From the NCBI GenBank assembly GCA_021201335.1, contig JAJQFD010000042.1:496001-560000 (forward strand): a stretch of 64,000 bases of DNA, in the 5' to 3' direction. Shown here in pieces: positions 48,249-58,789 of the stretch (positions are counted from its first letter, which is position 1; every line of letters begins with the position of its first letter). Position numbers and translations under genes: made by a program. The DNA comes from Bacteroides sp. (GTDB lineage: Bacteria > Bacteroidota > Bacteroidia > Bacteroidales > Bacteroidaceae). Below the pieces are notes generated by a model. The model saw nothing but the letters and a program-made list of their open reading frames with translations. It did not search any database and was not told the DNA's origin.

Positions 48249-48923
48249 TCTTTGCAGGTATTATATTACTTATTGGGCTAGCTGCTTTTTTGTTTTATGC
48301 ATCTTATAGCATCCAGGCGGGTATATATCTGAAAGCATTTTGCCGAAAAAATACAGAAGAAAAGATAGTAGCTTTAACTTTTGATGATGGGCCTCATCCC
48401 TTACAAACATCCAAAGTATTAGATGTATTGAAAGAGAGAAACCTTCCTGCTACTTTTTTCTGTATAGGAAAGCAAATAAAAGGCAATGAGAATATTCTTC
48501 ATCGAATGATTAACGAAGGGCATAGCCTTGGGAATCATTCTTACATTCATAGTTGGCGTTTCCCATTCTTTACCGGCACATCTATGACCGAAGATTTAAA
48601 ACGATGGGAACATTCCATAGCGGGTATTACAAGTGAAAGAATAAAATGGTTTCGCCCACCCTATGGAGTTACTAATCCGACAATAGCCAAAGTAGCAAAA
48701 AGATTAAACTATATCACTATTGGATGGAACATTCGTACCCTGGATACTCAAATAACCTCTCACGAAAAGATTCTCCGCAGAATCAAAAAAAAGACTCAAA
48801 CCCGGTTCCATTATCCTACTTCATGATAGAATATCACACAGCGAAGTTCTCTTACATAAAATACTCGACTTACTGGAAACCGAGCATTATCAAGTAGTAC
48901 CATTAAAAGAATGGATCAATTGA
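48245..48923 (+). pseudogene. NodB-type polysaccharide deacetylase, frameshifted near the C-terminus
   Basis: An N-terminal membrane anchor (about residues 1-25) is followed by the NodB domain: VALTFDDGPHP, the metal-binding GNHSYIHSW (HSxxH) and WFRPPYGV. The frame stops early at 48826 after an eight-A run (48785-48792). Removing one A restores RLKPGSIILLHD, the last conserved deacetylase motif, and an end at 48923, for 225 residues. It would remove N- or O-acetyl groups from a sugar in the periplasm. Its place in the PKS block, coupled to the KS-like gene by a four-base overlap, implies a glycan or glycolipid partner for the polyene. Confidence 0.88.
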
Positions 48924-51165
48924 TTTCTTTTGCCACCGATGCATTAACAAATAAAACATCTCCAATATTCTGGTATTCCAAAAAATAATTCAATGGTTCA
49001 TGCTTCAGAATCTCTTCTCTAAAACCTACAATCGTCAAACCAGCCTGCTTTGAACGTTGTGTAACCAATTCACTGAATCGCTGGTCTTCTTCTTGAAGAA
49101 CAATTTCAATATTAGCCATGGTTATCGGAAGTCTTCCTGTAAGAATTCTTTCTTTCAAGAGATCTTCCAGTGCTTCCTTGTTCCGATCCTGGCAAGCTAC
49201 GAATACTCTGATTTGGCTATTCCGCCAATCCGGATGGGCCATAATAATATAACCTAATAAAATCATTAAGTTGGCATTCATATCATCATTAGTTTTGATC
49301 CATACATGAATCCCATTTTTATTTCGGATCGGATAAGTTGACCCCGCGAAAATACAAACATCAAAGTCGCCTGCTTTGGCCAAATTTACATTGGGAAAAA
49401 TCCGGTTTAATTCATCTGTATTAGTTTTATCGTATTCAAATACAACCATATTATTTTCCATTCCGGATATTGAAGGAGCCTGTAAGACCTGCGCAATAGC
49501 AGACGTATATGAGGGCGAAATCATCGTGTCGATATATAAAGCCGTGTTATGCACCTTCTGGGTTTCCACCAATTGACGCAATATTTCTTTAGCTTCAGCG
49601 CAGGTTTGTTTGCTGAAATAACCCTCTATAAGATGGAAATAAGTACCAAATCCATGCTGATGACTGATCCATTTCATGAGTTCAAGCACCTTATCTCTTT
49701 CAAAAGAATTGGGAGATATACAGATTGCAGAAGGACGCCATTCTTCATTTTCCATTACCGACTGACTCTTTTGCATAAATACACGAACACGTCGGTTAAG
49801 TTGGAAAAGGGCCCCCTTAAAAATATCAACCAAACCTTTCTGATCTTTATTGTAATGCTCAATAATCACATAGATTATCACAATCAAAACAATAGCAAGG
49901 ATGGTATATAAAGGGCTAATCATAAACATTACCCAGATCGAGAGCAAAAAGCCTCCCAAAGAAAAAAACCATTTGGATTTAAAACGAGGTCTGTATGAGG
50001 GGGGTGAACCAAAATGATTCAGAAACGAAATCAAACAAAGTGTTCCGTAAGTAATTAAGAAAAACATAGAAATAATTTCAGCCACTTGATCTATATTTCC
50101 TACTAACACAAAAACAAGAGCTATCAGGAAAGATATGATTGTAGCATTAAACGGTTCTCGGTTTACCCCTTTCCCCTTCGATAAAAAAATATTCAATTTC
50201 CTGAAAGGAAAAGTCTTATCGGTAGCCAGGGCTTGTAAAGTACGGGGGGCAACTACGATGGAGCCCAATGCCGAAGAAAAAGTACAAGCAGCTAGTCCGA
50301 TAGGAATCATTATAAAACCCAAAATCGCAATTCGCGACATTATTAACTGGTCCGAAAGTAAATCTGCCTGAGGTGCAGAAACTGATAATTTCCAGACAAC
50401 TAAGATATAAACCAACAGTCCTGTTATTGTTCCTCCCATCGTTCCTAGTGGGATAGATTTTCCCGGATTTTTCAAATCCCCACTAAGCCCTACACCTGCA
50501 GTCATCCCAGTAAATGCAGGAAAGCAAATCGCAAATATCAAAAAGAATTTCTCCCGATTAAAGAATCCAAAATTATTAATGGGCATGGGAAGAAATCCAC
50601 CTCCACTTTCTACGGGTTTACCCAAGAAGAAAAGCAGTAAAGAAAGAAAAAGTAGTACTGTTACAATATAAAGAATCTTCATACCGGAGTTAACTCCTTT
50701 ATATAATATCACTGCAGCCAACAAGATAAGAGAAGGTACACTTATCACCTGCCGAGGAAGTTCAAAGCCAAAAAATCCTTGCCACCAATGAAAAAAAGGA
50801 GCAAATGCTTCGGTAAATGCAATAATATAAAAAGCGACACTGATTGCTTGGGAAAAAAATAACGTAATCCCAATAGTAGAACCAATCTTCAATCCAAAAG
50901 AACGGGAAATGATAAAATACTCTCCGCCTCCTTCTACTCTTTTATTGGTGGCAATCTCGGATATAGCTAATGCAGTTGGAATTGTAATCAAGTGCCCTAG
51001 AACAACAATTCCAATAGCACCCCAAAAACCTAACATACCAGTAGCAAAACCAAAGCGTAGAAATAGTACAGCACCCAGGATAGTGGAAATTGCTGTGAAG
51101 TAAACAGGTGCGGCTCCCAAACCGCTACTTTTTACAGGAGTATTTTGGCTCATGTCTTCTTTCAT
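48916..51165 (-). CDS. APC-superfamily, SLC12 (cation-chloride cotransporter)-like permease
   Basis: 749 residues from the ATG at 51165, chosen because a -7 box lies 18 bases upstream. About twelve membrane helices occupy residues 15-440 (AAPVYFTAISTILGAVLFLRFGFA, FAICFPAFTGMTAGVGLSGDLKNPGKSIPLGT). A soluble SLC12-like C-terminal domain of about 300 residues follows (WRPSAICISPN, VFVACQDRNKEAL, ADFxFV-like DVLFVNASVAKE). The family moves ions or amino acids; substrate unknown. It runs against the PKS direction and overlaps the deacetylase end by 8 bases, so it looks like an unrelated gene lodged in the cluster. Confidence 0.87.
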   Translation of the reverse strand: MKEDMSQNTPVKSSGLGAAPVYFTAISTILGAVLFLRFGFATGMLGFWGAIGIVVLGHLITIPTALAISEIATNKRVEGGGEYFIISRSFGLKIGSTIGITLFFSQAISVAFYIIAFTEAFAPFFHWWQGFFGFELPRQVISVPSLILLAAVILYKGVNSGMKILYIVTVLLFLSLLLFFLGKPVESGGGFLPMPINNFGFFNREKFFLIFAICFPAFTGMTAGVGLSGDLKNPGKSIPLGTMGGTITGLLVYILVVWKLSVSAPQADLLSDQLIMSRIAILGFIMIPIGLAACTFSSALGSIVVAPRTLQALATDKTFPFRKLNIFLSKGKGVNREPFNATIISFLIALVFVLVGNIDQVAEIISMFFLITYGTLCLISFLNHFGSPPSYRPRFKSKWFFSLGGFLLSIWVMFMISPLYTILAIVLIVIIYVIIEHYNKDQKGLVDIFKGALFQLNRRVRVFMQKSQSVMENEEWRPSAICISPNSFERDKVLELMKWISHQHGFGTYFHLIEGYFSKQTCAEAKEILRQLVETQKVHNTALYIDTMISPSYTSAIAQVLQAPSISGMENNMVVFEYDKTNTDELNRIFPNVNLAKAGDFDVCIFAGSTYPIRNKNGIHVWIKTNDDMNANLMILLGYIIMAHPDWRNSQIRVFVACQDRNKEALEDLLKERILTGRLPITMANIEIVLQEEDQRFSELVTQRSKQAGLTIVGFREEILKHEPLNYFLEYQNIGDVLFVNASVAKEIN

Positions 51166-51182
51166 TGAATTTATATTGCAAG

Positions 51183-51190
51183 CAAAGGTA
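51183..51190 (-). promoter_or_regulatory. -7 promoter box for the SLC12-like permease
   Basis: TACCTTTG on the minus strand, exact TAnnTTTG, close to the ATG at 51165; decides that start over frames beginning further upstream. Confidence 0.6.
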
Positions 51191-51211
51191 TTTAATTTAA
51201 AAAAATAAAAC

Positions 51212-51249
51212 AAAAAAAAAGACCTGCGAAGTTCTCACCCCACAGGTCT
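51212..51249 (-). terminator. Intrinsic terminator after the DUF3836 gene
   Basis: On the minus strand AGACCTG/CAGGTCT forms a 7-bp stem around a 16-base loop and is followed by nine T's. It ends the DUF3836 transcript, so the permease downstream is separately transcribed. Confidence 0.85.
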
Positions 51250-51325
51250 AAGCGCATTTCACGCAAGTTAATCTAATTTATTTTACAATTGTCTATAAGA
51301 GAATCTATGCTTTATTGTTTAATTT

Positions 51326-51817
51326 TTAAAGAAGTGTCCAGTAAATAGGTTGGCCTTCATAGTATATTTTATTAACCATTGACCAATTACTATCCTTTTT
51401 GTCCCATTTGTAGATTACACAAGCCACCGGCATATTCGACTCATTTAATTCATACACACTTCTTTCATTGGATTTGGAATAATCCTTCTTCTTATCATTC
51501 CATTTTCCGTAATTTATCACAATTTCGGTATCGGTATATGAGAAAGACATTTTGTAGTGAGGTTCCCATTTGTTTCTTACACTATTCCATTTAGAAACCG
51601 ACTTTTCAGTCATTCTTCCCAGTTCATCGTATGCAAAATCATATTTCGCGTGGCGATATAAAGAACCTTCATTCCGGTAAATCACCCTGGAGGTTATTAC
51701 TCCGTCGGTTACTTCATCATTGGTTACAAACTGATTTTGTGCTTTAACTTCTGAGCCAATAACTCCTGCAACTAATACTGCGATACAAACGATAGTTTTA
51801 ATAAATGTAGTTTTCAT
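51326..51817 (-). CDS. DUF3836 secreted protein
   Basis: A 163-residue protein with a signal peptide (MKTTFIKTIVCIAVLVAGVIGSEVKAQ) and YDFAYDELGRMTEKSVSKWN, MSFSYTDTEI and IYKWDKKDSNW repeats. These match the Bacteroidales DUF3836 family, which has YD-like repeats of unknown function. Probably periplasmic or surface-exposed. It is monocistronic, with a strong terminator just downstream, and has no visible link to the polyene pathway. Confidence 0.75.
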   Translation of the reverse strand: MKTTFIKTIVCIAVLVAGVIGSEVKAQNQFVTNDEVTDGVITSRVIYRNEGSLYRHAKYDFAYDELGRMTEKSVSKWNSVRNKWEPHYKMSFSYTDTEIVINYGKWNDKKKDYSKSNERSVYELNESNMPVACVIYKWDKKDSNWSMVNKIYYEGQPIYWTLL

Positions 51818-52204
51818 AATTGTAATTTTTTATTGTTGTTATTTTATTCTTTTTTTGTTCTTTACCTATTAGACGAAAAAGGTTTCAGGAAAGTTGCAAT
51901 TCAATCTATTTTTTTGAAATATTTTTCCTGAACGCTTTCGATTATAAATAGGCAACTCTTATGCCAAAATCGCAAGTCACTAATAATCAGCAAAAAACGT
52001 TTTTATAAAGCTGTTCGAAAACGGACAGGTGTTCGGTATAAAATTACAATACTGTTCATTTTCTGTTTATCAAGAGAAATTTATCAGTGAAACAAACCCT
52101 CATGAAAGAAGTAAATAAACGATTAACAGTCACTTTACCTGCTTATCTGAAAATTAGTTTTAACTTTGGCCTGATTAACTGATGATTTATTCCTATATAA
52201 TGAG
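51818..52204. other. Divergent intergenic region before PKS block 3
   Basis: About 390 AT-rich bases with no convincing gene. TAACTTTG at 52161-52168 is an exact -7 box 36 bases before the LolA-like ATG. I see no clear box for the DUF3836 gene on the minus strand. Confidence 0.5.
52161..52168 (+). promoter_or_regulatory. -7 promoter box for the third PKS block
   Basis: TAACTTTG, exact TAnnTTTG, upstream of the LolA-like gene. It likely drives 52.2-63.1 kb, where gaps are short or negative. Confidence 0.55.
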
Positions 52205-52836
52205 ATGAAAACCATATTTACCTCCTTATTTATATCTTTTCTTCTGAGTGCTACTATGCAGGCACAAATGCGTCCCCTGGATAATATTAATGATTTTAAT
52301 CAGAAGCTGGCAACCGAAGCTAACACACTCCAATCCATCGAAAGTGATTTCACACAGGAAAAGTACCTGGATGTATTTGATGAAAAGATTATATCCGAAG
52401 GGCATTTCTATTATAAGAAAGAAAATAAGATCTGTATGGAATATAGCAGTCCGCTCAATTACCTGATTGTGATTAACGGAGGAAAGCTTAAGATCGTTTC
52501 TGATGGAAAAAAAGTATAATGAACCTGACGTCCAACAAGATGATGAACCAGATGCAAGACATGCTTACCGCTTGTATGATAGGTGATTTATCGAAATTAT
52601 CCACCGATTACGAACTCAATTACTTTGAAGATCAAAAAAATTATCTCGTAAAGATCAAACCAGTTAATACGGCAGTTCAAGCCTATATTGCTGGTATGGA
52701 CATTTATCTGGATAAGAAGGACATGTCTGTGTACAAACTGCGTCTCTCCGAAACAGCCACTAATTATACTGAATATATATTCCGCAATAAAAAGTTCAAT
52801 TCGCTGACAGATGAAAAAATCTTCTCCGTACGTTAG
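52205..52836 (+). pseudogene. LolA-like outer-membrane lipoprotein carrier, frameshifted
   Basis: The first frame has a signal peptide (MKTIFTSLFISFLLSATMQA) and LolA-like IESDFTQEKYLDVFDEKIISEGHFYYKKENKICM. It stops at 52519 after a seven-A run (52507-52513). Adding one A continues DGKKSIMNLTSNKMMNQMQDML to the stop at 52836, giving about 210 residues, the family length. LolA-like proteins in aryl polyene clusters are thought to carry the lipid-linked pigment across the periplasm together with the MMPL exporter. It overlaps the next lipoprotein gene by 26 bases. Confidence 0.88.
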
Positions 52837-53353
52837 TGGTACTTTGTTGCTGATAGCAGTCTTTTGTTTTTCATGTTCTCCCCGTCTGAATCAGGAGTCA
52901 GCCATGCAACCGGAAATCATAGTAACGGATAGTCTTTCGCAAAAGTTTAACTTGCAACTGGACTTTATGAAGAATCATTTCAGCGGATTACTGATTGCCC
53001 GACGAATGGCTCCAGATGACATCAGACTACTCTTTACTACTTATTTCGGCTTGAGTATATTCGACTTTTCATTGAGAGGAGATTCTCTGCATGTAAACAG
53101 CTGCGTAGAACCGATGCGACGAAAAAAGGTATTGAAATTGCTCGAAAGGGACTTTAAAATAGTATTTCTGCCCAGTCGCAAAGTACGTGTTAAAGAGAAA
53201 ACCGCTATCTTTGAAAAACGAACCAGCGGAAACGGGCTCGGAAAAGCTGTTATTTCTTTGTCGGAATATCAGTATGGAGAACCCGCACGAATACAAATAA
53301 AGCATCCCTGGATACGATTGAAAATACAATTGGACAAGCTAAACAATCAATAA
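52811..53353 (+). CDS. Outer-membrane-type lipoprotein of the aryl polyene export set
   Basis: 180 residues with a lipoprotein signal (LLLIAVFCFSCSP; Cys near 22). The mature part is beta-rich and basic (KVLKLLERDFKIVFLPSRKVRVKEKT, HPWIRLKIQLDKL). Its position after LolA and before a dehydratase matches the DUF3261-type lipoproteins of proteobacterial aryl polyene clusters, which are proposed to receive the pigment at the outer membrane. Family membership is inferred from position and build, not motif. Confidence 0.7.
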   Translation: MKKSSPYVSGTLLLIAVFCFSCSPRLNQESAMQPEIIVTDSLSQKFNLQLDFMKNHFSGLLIARRMAPDDIRLLFTTYFGLSIFDFSLRGDSLHVNSCVEPMRRKKVLKLLERDFKIVFLPSRKVRVKEKTAIFEKRTSGNGLGKAVISLSEYQYGEPARIQIKHPWIRLKIQLDKLNNQ

Positions 53354-53372
53354 TTCACTTAAGTTATAAAGC

Positions 53373-53744
53373 ATGTTAGTGAAAGACTTTTATTGGGTAT
53401 ACTCTACCGAAGCTGTAGACGATGCCACCTGGAGCATCGACCTGGAATTAAATGCCAGTCATCCTATATATGAAGGACATTTTCCTGAAACTCCCATATT
53501 ACCGGGAGTAGTCACGCTGCAAATTATTAAAGAATGCGCGGAAGAAATTACGAAGAAAACACTGCAATATATACAGATCGGTTCTTGCAAATTTCTGTCG
53601 GCCATTAATCCAACAAAGAATTCGGAACTGCAATTAACCCTCACACTGAAAGAGACAGAAGAAAATAAGCTCCAGCTACTGGCCGAAGGAATGGCGGGAG
53701 AAAACAGCTTCATCAAACTGAAGGCGACTTTAGTGTATAAATAA
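53373..53744 (+). CDS. Hotdog dehydratase with GHFP motif (ApeI-like)
   Basis: A 123-residue hotdog protein with YEGHFPETPILPGVVTLQIIKE: the FabZ GHFPG-x-P-x-x-PG motif with the catalytic His present, but Gln where FabZ has Glu. It should act on hydroxyacyl-ACP in polyene formation. The other cluster dehydratase (42052) keeps Glu and lacks His, so the two may act as a pair. It lies 2 bases before the glycosyltransferase gene. Confidence 0.83.
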   Translation: MLVKDFYWVYSTEAVDDATWSIDLELNASHPIYEGHFPETPILPGVVTLQIIKECAEEITKKTLQYIQIGSCKFLSAINPTKNSELQLTLTLKETEENKLQLLAEGMAGENSFIKLKATLVYK

Positions 53745-53746
53745 GC

Positions 53747-54935
53747 ATGACAGGAACCGGCATCGCATATTGGCACCAAAAACTTAAAGAACTGGGCATC
53801 GTAGTGATTATTCCAACCTATAACAATGATAAAACATTGTCTGCTGTAGTGGAAGATGTGCAATGCTATGCCCCTGACGTTTTTGTAGTCAATGACGGTT
53901 CCACAGACGATACTGTCCGGATTTTAGGTAATTATCCGGCTCTCGAAATAATTACTCACGCCCGGAATAAAGGAAAAGGCAGCGCCCTGAAAAGTGGATT
54001 GCTATTAGCCAGAGAAAAAGATTTTCGTTATGCGATTACCCTCGATTCAGACGGTCAGCACTTTGCTTCTGACATTCCTTTGTTCATTGAAGAAATCGAA
54101 AAAGAACCCGAAACTTTATTGGTAGGAGCTCGAAACCTGGAAGCCGAGAATATGCCCGGCAAAAACACTTTCGCCAACAAATTCTCCAACTTTTGGTATA
54201 AACTCGAAACGGGTATTGCTTTGCAGGATACCCAATCTGGTTACCGACTTTATCCGCTCGACCAGATGGGTTCTATGAAATACTATACTTCCAAATATGA
54301 ATTTGAACTGGAAGCTATCGTATTTGCCGCATGGAGAGGAGTGAAAGTAAAAAAATATCCTGATTCATGTATATTACCCTCCGCAAGGAGAAAGAGTTTC
54401 TCATTTTCGTCCTTTGCGAGACTTCACCCGGATTAGTATCCTGAATACGTTATTGGTATTGATTGCTTTCTTATGGATCTGGCCCCGTAACTTCTTTCGC
54501 CAGCTTAACTGGACGAATATTAAAAAGTTCTTCAACGATTGTATATTGTGTTCCCCGGAATCTAATCTTCAGTTGACACTAGCCATTATGTTGGGAGTAT
54601 TCATGGGAATTGTTCCCGTATGGGGTTATCAAATGCTGATTACTCTTTTCCTATCCCGCATTTTCCGTCTCAACACGGTCATTGCCATTGTAGCAGCCAA
54701 TATCAGTATTCCTCCGATGATTCCATTTATACTCTATGGAAGTTATGCTACCGGATGTATAGTGCTGGGTCGCCCTATTGACCTGGATATCGGTAATATT
54801 TCCTTCGAACATCTGAAATCCGTACTGACACAATACGTAGTTGGAAGTTTTATCTTTGCTGCTTTATGTAGTTTAGCTGCTGGAGTCTTCTTCGGGACTA
54901 TCTTAACGCTTTGCAGAAAAAGAGTACCGCAATGA
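53747..54935 (+). pseudogene. GT2 glycosyltransferase with C-terminal DUF2062 membrane domain, frameshifted
   Basis: The first frame is a GT2 domain: VVIIPTYNNDKTL, VVNDGSTDDT, RNKGKGSALKSGL and TLDSDGQH (DxD). After a seven-A run (54349-54355) it degenerates into a low-complexity Ser-rich tail. Removing one A gives VYYPPQGERVSHFRPLRDFTRISI and then the DUF2062 segment (LAIMLGVFMGIVPVWGYQM, several helices) to 54935. The pair of domains is common in aryl polyene clusters and may add a sugar or polyprenyl-linked group to the pigment lipid. It overlaps the MMPL gene by four bases. Confidence 0.88.
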
Positions 54936-57900
54936 CAGTATTATTCATAGCCATATATCATTTCTTTCAACGGCAGAAGGTCGTTTTCTATCTTTCCTTG
55001 CTTGCCATTGTGTCCGTGATGGCTTATTTTGCGGTGCAGGTTCGTTTCGAAGAAAACGTGACGCGCTTCCTCCCTGATACCAAAGATGCGGAAACGGCTG
55101 GAAAGGTTTTCGAAAACCTAAAGGTCAAAGACAAAGTAATTGTTATGTTCTCTGCGGTGGACAGTTTGCAATTACCTGAGCCGGAATCTTTTATGGAAGC
55201 TACCCAATGGATGGAAGAAGCATTGAAAAAGAACCCCGGTTCATCGCATATAAAAGAAGTTCTTCATCGGGTAGATGCCGGTACCATTGGTGCCGTAAGC
55301 AACTTTGTTTACGAGTATCTTCCGGTTTTTCTGACCGACAATGATTATTTGAGATTTGACTCTTTATTGACGAGCGAAGCTATCGCTCAAAACATGCAGA
55401 AGAATTACTCCAATCTGCTTTCGCCTGCAGGTATGGCCATGAAGAGTTTCATCATGAGAGATCCGCTTAGCCTGGGAAGCACTACTTTGAAACATTTGCA
55501 GGATTTCCAGATGGAACCGAATTATGAGTTGATTGACGGATCTATTTTTTCGAAAGATGGTTCAACTTCATTTCTGTTCCTGACTCCGGTATTTGGCACA
55601 GGTAGTACGGGGGAAAATGAAATTTTGATAACCGCCCTAGAAGAAGCTATCAACGAATGGAACAACCAAAATGAATTTATCCACGCTGAATATTTCGGAG
55701 GTCCCTCTGTAGCAGTTTATAATGCGCGACAGATAAAGGAGGATACTATCCTTACATCTTTGATTGCCCTGCTAATTATCATTATATTTATTTCTCTGGT
55801 ATTTAAGCGGAAGCGTGCTATTCCTTTAATTATCCTTCCTACCTTGTTTGGCGGATTGTTTGCGCTCTGTCTGATTTACTTTATCAAAGGAAGTATTTCG
55901 GCCATTGCCGTAGGTGCCGGATCAGTCGTATTCGGTATTGCGCTTAGCTATTCCATTCACATGCTGGCGCATCAGAATCATGTCAATACCGTCGAACAAC
56001 TGATTAAGGAAATTGCTTACCCGCTTACGGTAGGAAGCTTTACTACCATCGGAGCATTTATCGGATTATTATTTACCAGCTCTGACCTGTTACGTGATTT
56101 CGGCTTATTCGCTTCTTTGGTATTGATTGGCACAACGTTGTTTTGTTTGATTTACCTCCCTCATTTCCTCAAAGGACAGGCACATATCAAGCAAAGCAAG
56201 GTCTTGAATTTTATTGAAAAGATAAACGCCTATTCTTTTGAAAAGAATAAATGGCTGGTGGGATGCTTAGTGGTTATTACAGTAGTCTGCCTGTTTGCTT
56301 CGCAAAAAGTAAGGTTCAATGAAAACATGATGGACTTGAATTACAAACCTCAACATCTGAAGGAATCCGAAGCGAAACTGAATCAAATCTTTAATGACGC
56401 CGAAAAAACCATACTCTTTATCAGCACTGGGAAGAATATGGAAGAAGCGGCTTCACAGTATGCTACAACCAACCGCAAACTTGAAAACTTCCGGCAAAAA
56501 GGAGAGGTTGTGGATTATGCCAGCGTGCAACAATTCATCGTCCCTCACGAGGAGCAAAAAGGCGCCTTGAGAAATGGAACGAATACTGGACTCCCGAAAA
56601 GGTTGAATTCCTTCAAAGGAACATCAACGAACAAGCCCGAAAATATAAATTCAAAGATGGCTCTTTTGGTGCATTCTTTAACTGGCTAAACCACTCCTTT
56701 CCGTATCTGGATTACCAGGCAGAAAATAATGAACTAGGAGGGAAACTATTAGCTGACTGGCAAACATCTACCGATTCATTAACGATGATCATCAGTCAGG
56801 TTCGTTTGACGGATGCGAACAAAGAAGCAATTTACCAATCCTTCAATCAGGATAAGGAAGTAGTTGTTTTCGATCGTGCCTACTTTACCAACAAATGGAT
56901 ATCAGCGGTAAACGATGATTTCTACCTTATCCTTTATATCTCTTCTTTCATTGTATTCTTTGCTCTTCTTATTTCCTACGGAAGAATTGAACTGACTCTG
57001 ATGAGCTTTCTTCCTATGCTCATTAGCTGGATCATCATTGTAGGGATTATGGGATTGCTCGGCATTGAGTTTAATATCGTGAATATCATCCTTTCTACTT
57101 TTATATTCGGTATAGGAGACGACTTTAGCATATTTATCATGGACGGCCTGCAAAGTAAATACCGAACCGGGCAAAAGGTATTGAATTCACATAAAACGGC
57201 TATCTTCTTCTCTGCCTTTACTATGATTGTAGGTATGGGAGCATTGGTTTTTGCCAAGCACCCAGCTTTGCAATCCATCTCCATGATTTCAATTCTTGGA
57301 ATGGTGGCTGTAGTATTGGTTGCCTATACTATCCAACCGATCTTTTTTAATTTCTTTATTGCTCGCCCGGCTGCAAAAGGGTTGCCACCTTATACACTCT
57401 TTGGTATGTTTCGGAGCGGATTATTCTTTGTAATGTTTGGGCTAGGCTGCCTCCTAATAGGACTCACCATTCTTTTGCTACTACCGATACCTATCCGAAA
57501 AGCAAAAAAGCAACTCTTCGTCTGCTTGCTGATCAATCGCTGTTGCCGCTTCTTATTAAAGATTAGTTCTTTTGTGAAGAAAGAAACAATGAACGAAATG
57601 CAGGAAACATTCCGCAAGCCGGGGATAATCGTTGCCAATCACCAATCTTACCTGGATATTGTGGTTTTACTTTCGCTTTCTCCTAAGGTTGTGATGATTA
57701 CGAAAAAGTGGGTTTGGAAATCCCCTCTTTTCGGGCTAATTATCCGTTACATCGATTTCTATCATGCCGGAGAAGGTTATGAGCTTTCCGTGGATTGCCT
57801 GGAGAAGAAAATCAAACAGGGTTATTGCATTGCTGTATTCCCGGAAGGAACACGTAGTGCTACCGGTCAGATGAAACGGTTTCATAAAGGAGCCTTTTAC

Positions 57901-58785
57901 CTGGCGCAAAAGTTTCAACTGGATATTATCCCCATCTTGTTCTACGGACATAACCGTGTTGCTTCCAGAAAACAACCCTTTAATTTGCGCAAAGGAATCA
58001 TGGTAACGAAAGTTCTTCCCCGGATTGCTATCGGAGATACTCGTTTCGGAACTACCTATCAGGAACAAGCCAAAAAGATATCAACTTACATGAAGGCTGA
58101 ATATGCCGGGTTGTGCGCTAAGAAAGAGAATACAGATAACCCTTTCTTCTATGAATCACTGATTCAAAATTATATTTATAAAGGTCCGGTAGAAGAATGG
58201 TATATCCGTATCAAAGTCAAAATGGAAAAGAACTATCGGCTGTTTAACGAACTCATTCCACCCCAAGGGCAGATTACTGACATAGGATGTGGTTTCGGGA
58301 TGCTTTGTTATATGCTGGCGATGTTATCCGATAAAAGGAAACTGCTAGGTATCGATTACGATGAAGACAAGATAGGAGTAGCCCGGCATGCCTGGCTAAA
58401 GAACGAACAAACTGATTTTGTATATGCCAACGCGCTTGAATTTAATTTACCTGAAAGTGATGTATTCATTTTGAGTGATATACTTCACTACATGAGTTAT
58501 GAAAACCAGGAATTGCTTTTAAAGAAATGCATTCGGCTGTTAAAGCCGAACGGGATGATCATTATCCGGGATGGGAATAAGTCGGATAAGAAGAAACATA
58601 AAGTGACTAAATTCACTGAACTGCTTTCTACGCGGATCATCCGCTTTAACAAAACCCAGGAGGAGCTATGCTTTACCTCCGAACAACAAGTACAGCACAT
58701 AGCCGAAAGCTGTAACATGAATCTCGAAACTATTAAAAACGATAAATATACATCTAACACCCTATATCTTTTCAGAAAACAGTGA
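54932..58785 (+). pseudogene. MMPL exporter fused to PlsC-type acyltransferase and methyltransferase, frameshifted
   Basis: About 1284 residues in total. The MMPL part spans two frames joined by adding one A to 56556-56560: first half with a periplasmic loop and helices at about 285-430, second half with FIFGIGDDFSIFIMDG and helices to about residue 855. An acyltransferase follows (VANHQSYLD, i.e. the HX4D-type motif; FPEGTRS), then a C-terminal SAM methyltransferase (ITDIGCGFGM, LLGIDYDEDKIGVA). The three parts share one frame after 56561, so that fusion is real. It would acylate, methylate and export the polyene lipid. The start ATG (54932) overlaps the GT2 stop. Confidence 0.88.
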
Positions 58786-58789
58786 AATT

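Noticed and set aside
56561..58785. Suspicion that the MMPL, acyltransferase and methyltransferase join is an assembly error
   Set aside because: After 56561 the frame is continuous with no homopolymer break at either domain border, unlike the other suspect junctions.
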